From: Saccoglossus kowalevskii
Lineage: Eukaryota; Hemichordata; Enteropneusta; Harrimaniidae
Direction of reading: 5' to 3'
Length of the DNA: 17,600 bases
NCBI RefSeq assembly: GCF_000003605.2
Contig: NW_003131933.1
Location: forward strand, 1 to 17,600
Below, in pieces: positions 17,476 to 17,600 of this stretch (position 1 is the first letter of the stretch; each line of letters starts with the position of its first letter). The notes beneath the pieces were generated by a model. It saw only the letters and a program-made list of their open reading frames with translations. It did no database searches and was not told where the DNA came from. The position numbers and the translations under genes are program-made.

Positions 17476-17600
17476 TCGTTTATTTTGGTATGATATATCG
17501 CCGAGATAAACATCGATATATACAAAATTGCGGCGCAGAATGAATGCTACGTGCCCTCACGCCAATCTGCAATGAATCCTTCCTTAAAATCATCATCTGA

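Larger units (their letters stand above)
1..17600 (+). repeat. Tandem satellite array of ~372-bp units, each carrying a tRNA-Gln-like gene
   Basis: The same unit recurs head to tail from the first to the last base, 48 times, always in the same orientation. Taking the ATG in the shared motif TAATGTTTGTTTT as phase marker, spacings are mostly 372 bp. Variants of 371, 363/364, 360, 355 and 400 bp are each traceable to a defined indel. A unit holds a short AT-rich leader, a tRNA-Gln-like core starting 46 bp after the marker (38 bp in short units), a TTTATTTT or TTAAATTT trailer, an ATATATCG/CGATATAT inverted repeat in most copies, about 200 bp of unrecognised sequence, and a T5 run in most copies just before the next marker. 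There is no poly(A) tail, target-site duplication or transposase frame, so this is a tandem satellite, not dispersed SINE insertions, although a SINE-like ancestor cannot be excluded. Both array ends lie outside the window. Confidence 0.97.

Noticed and set aside
1-17600. CRISPR array
   Set aside because: The repeats are ~372 bp and contiguous, not short repeats separated by unique spacers.
1-17600. Dispersed tRNA-derived SINE insertions
   Set aside because: No A-rich or simple-repeat tails, no target-site duplications, a single orientation and contiguous head-to-tail units. A SINE-like ancestor of the monomer remains possible.

Overview
The whole 17.6-kb window is one uninterrupted head-to-tail tandem array, with no unique sequence on either side. 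The basic unit is about 372 bp. Each of the 48 copies visible here (first and last truncated) carries one plus-strand sequence of about 72 bp that I recognise as a eukaryotic tRNA-Gln gene or a derivative of one. It has the D-arm with a Pol III A box, an anticodon arm usually reading CTG or TTG, a T-arm with a B box, a T discriminator and no encoded CCA. The remaining ~300 bp of each unit matches nothing I know. The internal Pol III boxes and the satellite structure indicate a nuclear eukaryotic genome. The tRNA body is closest to animal tRNA-Gln as I remember it, so an animal is my best guess, but the species cannot be read from the sequence. I support no protein-coding gene; the repeated 61- to 93-codon reading frames are passive translations of the repeat.

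Layout, 5' to 3', using classes defined by the tRNA-like core. A = CTG anticodon with a T31/T39 mismatch. A2 = as A, with loop TTCTGAA. A3 = as A, with an extra C/C mismatch. B = ATG anticodon. C = CTG with T at position 37. D = TTG anticodon. E = CTG with a broken T-stem. F = TTA anticodon, T33 lost, 3' acceptor strand deleted. Copies 1 to 48 read: F A3 B A A2 A2 B A D C A2 A2 B A D A B E D A D B E A C D C F A3 D A D B A2 C A A2 C A B A2 C C F A3 D D A2. Anticodon totals are CTG 29, TTG 9, ATG 7 and TTA 3.

Superimposed on the monomer period are multi-monomer blocks repeated at many offsets (about 743, 1107, 1479, 1516, 1887, 2222, 2585, 5885, 8563 and 15927 bp). Some span 0.8-1.5 kb with few or no differences, so unequal exchange and gene conversion have been recent and nested. 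Unit lengths of 355, 360, 363/364, 371, 372 and 400 bp are each explained by a specific small indel.

Function is uncertain. Every copy has at least one mismatch in a stem, including a shared C3/A70 acceptor mismatch, and classes B, C and F look dead as tRNAs. Yet the A box is intact in 47 of 48 copies and a recognisable B box is present in nearly all. Thirty-three copies have a T4 run about 8 nt past the tRNA end, as in a real tRNA gene. The other 15, including every TTG copy, lack it, so any Pol III transcript from them should run on to a T5 run roughly 230-240 nt further. The array could be a tRNA-Gln gene cluster decaying into a satellite, a dense array of TFIIIC sites, or a source of two lengths of Pol III RNA. 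The sequence alone does not choose among these.
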